Source of the DNA: Sesamum alatum
Taxonomy: Eukaryota; Streptophyta; Magnoliopsida; Lamiales; Pedaliaceae
Direction of reading: 5' to 3'
NCBI GenBank assembly: GCA_034509735.1
Contig: JACGWO010000005.1
Location: forward strand, 37,168,479 to 37,232,478
Length of the DNA stretch: 64,000 nucleotides
Under the pieces are notes generated by a model that saw only the letters and a program-made list of their open reading frames with translations, was not told the DNA's origin and ran no database searches. The translations under genes and the position numbers were made by a program. This document shows positions 58,499-64,000 of the stretch, piece after piece; position 1 is the stretch's first letter; each line of letters starts with the position of its first letter.

Positions 58499-59371
58499 TC
58501 ATTGCGGAGGGGGGAAGTGGCCTTGAGTCACAAACCAATCGTGCATGCGTTGGAGGACGTGGGCCAAGTTTTTGACGGTGTCTTGGAGCTGTGTTTGTCG
58601 ATCACGGAGCACCGTTTGCCCGTCGAGGAGTTGTTGCTGCTGGTCGAGGATCCTTTGCAAGGTGTCCGCAGTTGAGGCATCGGGCTGAGGTCCACGGGAC
58701 AACACGGTAGTGGTCTGAAGCACGGTTCATTCTTCTTCAGGGCAAGACGACAACACTGTCGTTTTACGGAGCACGACTTTGCCGTGTTCCACACGGTTTT
58801 TTTGGTTCGTCTTTCTATTGTCCTCTGCTCCATCTGTTGAGTCCAAGAGTCTTTTTAGCACAATGAATCGGTCGTTTTCATGCTCGAATGGCTCATCTTG
58901 GCCCAAAACACGATGCAAGTCATCACCTAGTCCGAAGCTCAGAAATACCTTCTTGACTGCGACGTCTACATCATCAATCCTGCAAATCGAATCACCACAA
59001 GGAGGATATTTAGTAGCATTTGACAGGTTAAACTCAACCCTTTCATCCCCAACATTCAAGGAGAGTTTCCCATTCTTAACGTTGATGATAGCACTGGCAG
59101 TAGCTAGGAAAGGTCTTCCGAGAATTATGGGGATTCAGGTGTCTTCCTCCATCTCAAGAATGACAAAATCAGCAGGAATGAAAAACTTACCCACTCGAAT
59201 TGGTACGTCCTCGAGAATACCGACAGGATATTTCACAGTTCTATCAGCCAATTGCAAAGATATAGTGGTGGGTTTTAACTCAGCCAAATCCAATCGTTGA
59301 CAAATAGATAATGGCATCAAATTGACAATAGCTCCCAACTCACACAATGCACGATCAAAATTCATAGCCAA
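58499..59371 (-). pseudogene. Ty3 B protease-like domain and coiled-coil tail
   Basis: A retroviral-type aspartic protease followed by a tail. 59371-59135 reads FDRALCELGAIVNLMPLS, where family members usually have DLGA; the catalytic Asp is Glu here. It continues with LQLADRTVKYPVGILEDVPI. The same frame continues past a stop into VGDERVEFNLSNATKYPP (59059) and past a second stop at 58727 into a Gln/Leu-rich coiled coil (LQRILDQQQQLLDGQ) ending FPPPQ and a stop. There is no reverse transcriptase after it. Confidence 0.8.
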
Positions 59372-60025
59372 TTAGACAAGGAATAGAAAAACTACCGGGA
59401 TCTTTCTGCTTAGGGGGTAGCTTATTTTGCATAAAGCACTACATTCTTGAGTTAAGGCCATGGTTTCATAGTCTTCCAATTTTCGTTTGTTTAACAATAT
59501 GTCTTTCAAGAATTTAGCATACGAGGGCATTTGTGAAAGAGCTTCTGTGAAAGGAATATTGATATAAAGTTTTTTGAGCACATCAAGGAACCTAGCGAAT
59601 TGTTTGTTTAACTTGGCTTTAGCCAACCGCTGTGGAAATGGAACGGGAGGTTGGTAAGGCTTAGGCGGCTCATACTTAGGTTCCTTGTCTTTGTCTTTCA
59701 CTTCGTCAGTTTCCCCACTCAAATTTTGTTCTTTAGTAACCTTGTTGCGTGGGTCCTCACTTTCTTTGCCTAACACTGTCCCACTTCTTAGGGTGATGGC
59801 CTTGCACTGTTCTCTTAGGTTCGTCTCGGGTTGGCCTGGTAACATACCGGGTTGCCTAATAGAAGTGCTGGTTTGCTGGGCTATGTGATTTTCTAACATC
59901 TTATTGTGGGTGACTAGAGAGTCTACCTTGGATGTTAGTTGTCTTAAAGCCTCGCCCAAAGATTTGCCTTGTTGTCTAAATTCCTCATTCGTCTTAGCTT
60001 GGGCGACTATAAAGGTTTCAAGCAC
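59372..60025 (-). pseudogene. Ty3 B gag-protease linker region
   Basis: A 217-codon frame between the zinc knuckle and the protease. It has a coiled-coil N-part, a CKAITLRSGTVLG segment, a Lys/Pro linker (KDKEPKYEPPKPYQPPVPFP), then QRLAKAKLNKQFARFLDVLK, INIPFTEALSQMPSYAKFLK and LEDYETMALTQECSA. These match the conserved block upstream of the protease in plant Ty3 (Athila/Tat-like) elements. The frame slips near the end, giving an early stop before the protease. Confidence 0.82.
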
Positions 60026-60148
60026 AACCTCTAAGTTAGACTTTGGTGGAGGAGGATTTGAATCAAATGGTCTTTGAAAACCAGGAGCTGGGGGGTGAAC
60101 ATTCTGCTGGGGTTGGTTGTTTTTGTAGGAAAAATTGGGATGGTTCTT

Positions 60149-61193
60149 TCAACCGGGATTATAGGTTTCAGAATACGGATTGTTTCCCCTGTGTTGGTTG
60201 TTCACAAAATTGGCTTGTTCCTCTTGGCTAAGACTAAAGTTCCCAAGTTTACACTCATTAGCCACATGTCCAATTACCCCACAATTTTTACAGGTAACAT
60301 TGGTATGAGAATTCACGGCATGCACATTATTCACATTCATGGAGTCAAATTTAGAAACAAGTGCATCCATTCTAGCATTAAGGATTGTGAAAGCGTCTAC
60401 CTCATACTTACCCGCCGTCTTTGCTGGGACTGCTCGCTCGTTGGACCATTGGTGATGGTGTAGAGCTATCTCCTCCAGTAGATTGTATCGTTCCTGAACA
60501 CTCTTGTTCATCAGAAATCCTCCTGCAGCTGCATCAATTGAGGATCTAGTGTTGTAGGTTAGACCGTTGTAAAAAGTATGCACAATTAACTATTTTTCTA
60601 ACCCATGATGAGGACATTCCCTAAGCAAGTCCTTAAATCTTTCCCATGCCTCAATATAAGATTTCCCTTCTTTTTGTGTAAAGGATTGAATTTCATGCGC
60701 AATTTGACAGTTTTGCTCGGGGGAAAGTATTTAGCCAAAAAGGCTTGAGACATCTCATCCCAAGTTTGGATGGATTTCGGGGGAAGGGAATGTAACCATG
60801 CTCTAGCCCTATCACGTAAAGAGAATGGAAATAACCTAAGTCTAATTGCATTGGGTGTGACCCCGTTAAACTTAAGTGTATCACAATACTCTAAAAAGAT
60901 AGATACGCATTAGGATCTTCCGTGCCTAAACCCCCAAATTGATTCTGTTGTACCATATTCAGTAGAGCCGGTTTGAGTTCGAAATTATTAGCCTATATAG
61001 TTGGTCAAGCAATACTCGGGGGTAGACATTGGGTAGTAGGTATCCCGAATTCCGCTAGTCCCCTCTCCTAGTTGTCTTGGCCTGCCATATGGACAACGAT
61101 CTGTTGTTGTTGCTCGCATCTCCTTTGATGGAAGGTTCGTTCAATCTCGGGATCGAGCGCAACCAAATTGTCACTGCCACGAGTTCTTCGCAT
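60149..61193 (-). pseudogene. Ty3 B gag, broken
   Basis: Capsid and nucleocapsid. ATG at 61193 starts MRRTRGSDNLVALDPEIE but meets a stop after 41 codons. Later pieces show RLRLFPFSLRDRARAWLHSL and QTWDEMSQAFLAKYFPP (retrotransposon gag core, about 60690-60850), then 60583-60149 with LLEEIALHHHQWSNER, a zinc knuckle CKNCGVIGHVANECK (CX2CX4HX4C) and a short tail. Multiple stops and shifts separate them. The position next to the primer-binding site is as expected for gag. Confidence 0.85.
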
Positions 61194-61318
61194 CAATAAT
61201 CCTGAAAAGCGAGAGTAGAGAACGGTATCAATAGGTTAGACTAGATGGAGAAAATAAAGCAAAATAGAATAATGGTCGGAACTAATTAAATTGTATAATT
61301 CTAATATCACAATAAGTC

Positions 61319-61336
61319 CCCAGAAACGGCACTAAA
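61319..61336 (-). other. Primer-binding site of Ty3 B
   Basis: The minus strand reads TAGTGCCGTTTCTGGGGA just inside the 5' LTR. This resembles the TGGCGCCGTTGCCGGGGA-type site used by many plant Ty3 elements, with differences mostly of the G-to-A or C-to-T kind. Confidence 0.6.
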
Positions 61337-61340
61337 AACT

Positions 61341-62610
61341 TGATGAGCCAAAACTGCAAGTGCACTGTGTATCGCGTAGTACTCAAGATGTCGATCCCAC
61401 AGGGACTATTGTGATTGCAAGATTTACCCAATTTTGGTTAGTCAGACCGAAATATACGAGTGAGGCAATTGATTGGAATAGTAAAGCAGGTAAATTGAAG
61501 CAAGAGGGTAAACAATAAGGTGTGATAGTCTAGAATCAAGTATCTCCCCAATGATCGATTAACGAACCTATCAAGAACTCTTTTCTACTCAATGTGATTA
61601 ATCCGAAGGAAATCATCTTAATATCGTTACCACCCTCTTTCAAGTATGTGGAAATCCATATTCGATTAATTAATCTACCTATTTTCATGGAGATATAATT
61701 AAATCGAACCCATTGAGATCATGACAATTAATGAGATCCTCATAGAAATTAAGCATGCTTTCGCGGTTAATACCTAGGTTTAATCTCCGACTTTCTAACA
61801 TGGAATTTCACCTTTCAGTACTTTACCCGATGTTTAAAACATGGAAACATGTGGCCAACATATTCACAAGACAAATAAGTGCTCGAAAATTAAATCGGAT
61901 CAACTCATACGAGATAAGAGAAGAAAACTATAATAAATTCATTAATATATCAAAGGGTTCAACATGATCCTAGAACAAAAATTCTACCCAGCCATAAAGT
62001 TAACAAAGAAGTGAAATAAATATATCGGAGAATACATCAAGCAAAACGCTAAAAAGAAGACAGGATTAGAAAGAACTGTAGTCCGATCGTCCTAGCCGTC
62101 TTGAAGCTTCCCCGACTTCTTCGTGTTCCTTCAAGCCTTGTATCTGTGCTTTCATCCCCCCTTTTCACGTCCCTAGTTCCCCCTTTTATAGTCGTAGTGG
62201 AGTTAAAGGCAAAAAATTCCGAACGATTCTATTTCCAAGTGTAGAACACGCCCGTGCAGCGTGAACACGATCAGGCCGTGTTCTTGTGTGTTTCTGCGGC
62301 CAACTCCGACACGGACGTGTCTGGAACACGGCTGTGCCGTGTTCTATTCGGGTGGTCTTGGCTAGTGATTTGAATTAGCGAAACACATGCGTGTGAGAGG
62401 ATACAACACGGCCGTGTTCTGTCAAACATGGGCGAATTCTTTTCTTTAGTCCATTTTGCTCCTGTATTATGCCTGAAAAGAGAGAAACAACCAAAAGCAG
62501 TATCCAAGAAATTGGTATAGAAAAGTAGTAAATTAGATGAAATTCTGCTTAAAAGGGCGAAAAAATGCGTGTGTTTCCCCTTGACAAATACGTAAAATCC
62601 CTACTTATGA
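61341..62610 (-). mobile_element. Ty3 element B, 5' LTR (1270 bp)
   Basis: Plus-strand ends TGATGAGCC and CTTATGA (the CA end mutated). It pairs with the 3' LTR at 39241-40516. The TATA box at about 62178-62190 and the ACACGG/CCGTGT cluster at 62240-62430 are conserved. The target duplication AGCAT follows at 62611-62615. Confidence 0.9.
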
Positions 62611-62615
62611 AGCAT

Positions 62616-63640
62616 CCACACTTTTGCAACCTATCATGTGAAATTTTCAAGGAAGCCTTTAACATATTTATTTTGAGAAAGAAAAATCCCTTCTTCCATC
62701 TGTATAACTTGAATGGCCAGGAAATAATGTAACAATCCAAGGATCACTCATCTCATAAGTTTTCATCATCTCCTGTTTAAACTTTTGCATCAAGATAGGA
62801 TTATTTCCTGTATAAATGAGATATCAACAAATAAAAAAGCAATTAAAATGCCGTGATATTCCTTTTTAACATACAAAGTAGCTTCACTTTTGAAAACCCC
62901 TTCGAGTGAAGTAAGTATTGATTTCATTGTACCAAGCTCGTGGAGCTTGTTTAAGCCTGTAAAGAGTTTTCTTGAGCTTGTAGATTTTGTCTCTCCCCCT
63001 TTCACCAAGAACCCTTGAGGTCGATCAACATAAATTTCTTCATCAAGCTTTTGATTTAGAAAGGCAAATTTCACATCAAGTTGAAATATTTGCCATTTCT
63101 GTTGAGCTGCAAGAGTGTCCATTCTTGCCACGGATGAAAAAGTCTCCAAGAAGTCAATACCTGATTTTTGTGAAAAACCTCTAGCCACGAGTCGTGCTTT
63201 ATATTTCTGCACTTTACCTTCTTGGTTCAATTTGATCTTGTAGATCCCCTTTAGGCTAATGACTTCTTGATCTTTTGGTTTATCCATCAACACCCAAATG
63301 TTGTTCTTTGTGATCATATGCATTTCTTCTTTCATTGAATTCCTCCACACTTCTTCTTTTGCAGCGTCTTCATAATTTTTAGATTCTGTCACCATGAATC
63401 GTTGGGTATCATAAATTTCACTCAAGCTTCTCATTTTCAGTGGTGGAGATTCTGGTGAAGAATATTTTGAATTTGCATTTGAAATTTCTCCTCGTGGAGT
63501 AGAAGGAGTTTTCATTTTGGTCATCATTTTCTTCATGGCTACTTGTTGGTGGAAGATTGAATGAAAGATTATGCACTTCGTTTTCTTTCCAATCCCAAGC
63601 TGCACTTTCATGAAAGATGACATCTCTAATAACAATTAAC
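62616..63640 (-). pseudogene. Copia A reverse transcriptase, broken
   Basis: The 63635-62790 frame carries EEVWRNSMKEEMHMITKNN and SLKGIYKIKLNQEGKVQKYK, then ARLVARGFSQKSGIDFLETF, QKWQIFQLDVKFAFLNQKLD and EEIYVDRPQGFLVKGG of copia RT. A few residues are missing before LAAQQKW. The catalytic YVDD box is degraded to FVDISF by a small indel. The rest of the protein continues at 39235 leftward, beyond the Ty3 insertion. Confidence 0.88.
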
Positions 63641-64000
63641 TTGTTAGTGTTCTAGTTCAAAAGACGATATCCTTTAGTATCAGATGAGTAACCAACGAAG
63701 ATACATTTCTCACTATATTCATCAAACTTTGTTCTCTTTTCAGCAGGAACATGAGTATAACAAATGCAACCGAAGACTTTAAAGTAACTTACAGAAGGTT
63801 TAAGTCCAGTCCATGCTTCATAAGGAGTTTTGTTCCTTACTGAGTTTGTTGGACATCTATTGAGGATATAGACTGATGTATCAACAACTACCGCCCAAAA
63901 ACATTTTGGAAGTCCTTTTCATTGATCATGGTTCTTGCCATCTCACAAATGATCCTATTCTTTCTTTCTGCAACTCCTTTCTACTAAGGAGAGTAACCTG
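63641..64000 (-). pseudogene. Copia A integrase C-terminal part, truncated by the window
   Basis: The minus strand shows GVAERKNRIICEMARTM (the catalytic Glu is retained) and VSYFKVFGCICYTHVPAEKR with stops between, followed by a sequence leading into RT. The 5' part of copia A (gag, protease, integrase core, 5' LTR) would lie beyond 64000. Confidence 0.82.

Larger units (their letters stand above)
39241..62610 (-). mobile_element. Ty3 element B, full span including nested insertions
   Basis: Flanked by the 5-bp duplication AGCAT (39236-39240 and 62611-62615), with 1.27-kb LTRs at both ends, a primer-binding site inside the right LTR and a polypurine tract inside the left one. It therefore runs on the minus strand. 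Removing copia C (41096-57986 plus one CGAAG) leaves about 3.9 kb of internal sequence with gag, a protease-like domain and a coiled-coil tail, but no reverse transcriptase, RNase H or integrase. It is a non-autonomous element inserted into copia A. Confidence 0.88.

Noticed and set aside
60043..60463. Plus-strand frames near Ty3 B gag
   Set aside because: Antisense to the zinc-knuckle region of gag, which has clear motifs on the minus strand.

Overview
The window looks like repeat-rich, AT-rich intergenic DNA from a flowering plant, probably a eudicot. The evidence is Ty1/copia and Ty3 retrotransposons with plant-type primer-binding sites, a hAT transposase gene, CACTA-type and Mutator-like (MULE) miniature elements, a tRNA-derived SINE with target duplications, and Helitron ends. 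I found no intact host protein gene, rRNA, tRNA gene or CRISPR array. Almost every long open frame is transposon-derived or an antisense shadow.

Bases 1-38100 are small, mostly non-autonomous elements scattered in very AT-rich DNA: at least ten terminal arms of MULE-like inverted-repeat elements (9-10 bp target duplications where both ends survive), CACTA-type elements near 9.4-9.7, 15.8-16.1, 31.2-31.4 and 31.8-32.6 kb, two SINE copies (5.7 and 35.7 kb), three head-to-tail Helitron-like units (9.8-10.5 kb), a 2-kb solo LTR with a CCTCG duplication (11.9-14.0 kb) inside an older LTR remnant, and a pair of related LTRs (17.6-27.05 kb). The second of those LTRs appears to be split by a 7.3-kb insertion ending in a Helitron-type 3' terminus.

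Bases 38100-64000 are one nest, all retroelements on the minus strand. Copia A is cut by Ty3 element B (39241-62610, duplication AGCAT). B is cut by copia C (41096-57986, duplication CGAAG). C carries solo LTR D (55862-57859, duplication CAAAG) in its 5' LTR, solo LTR E (46021-46872, duplication GTATG) in its pol region, and a hAT element (about 48.26-52.13 kb, plus-strand transposase) in its leader. Removing E and one GTATG copy puts the protease and pre-integrase segments of C back in one frame by arithmetic. Element B encodes gag, a protease-like domain and a coiled-coil tail but has no reverse transcriptase or integrase between its LTRs.

The most interesting non-gene signal is a shared geometry of the MULE-like arms. 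Otherwise dissimilar arms carry a GTCC-like tetramer at about positions 19, 49, 79 and 110 from the terminus, near three helical turns apart. All boundaries were read by eye; no alignment or database search was run.
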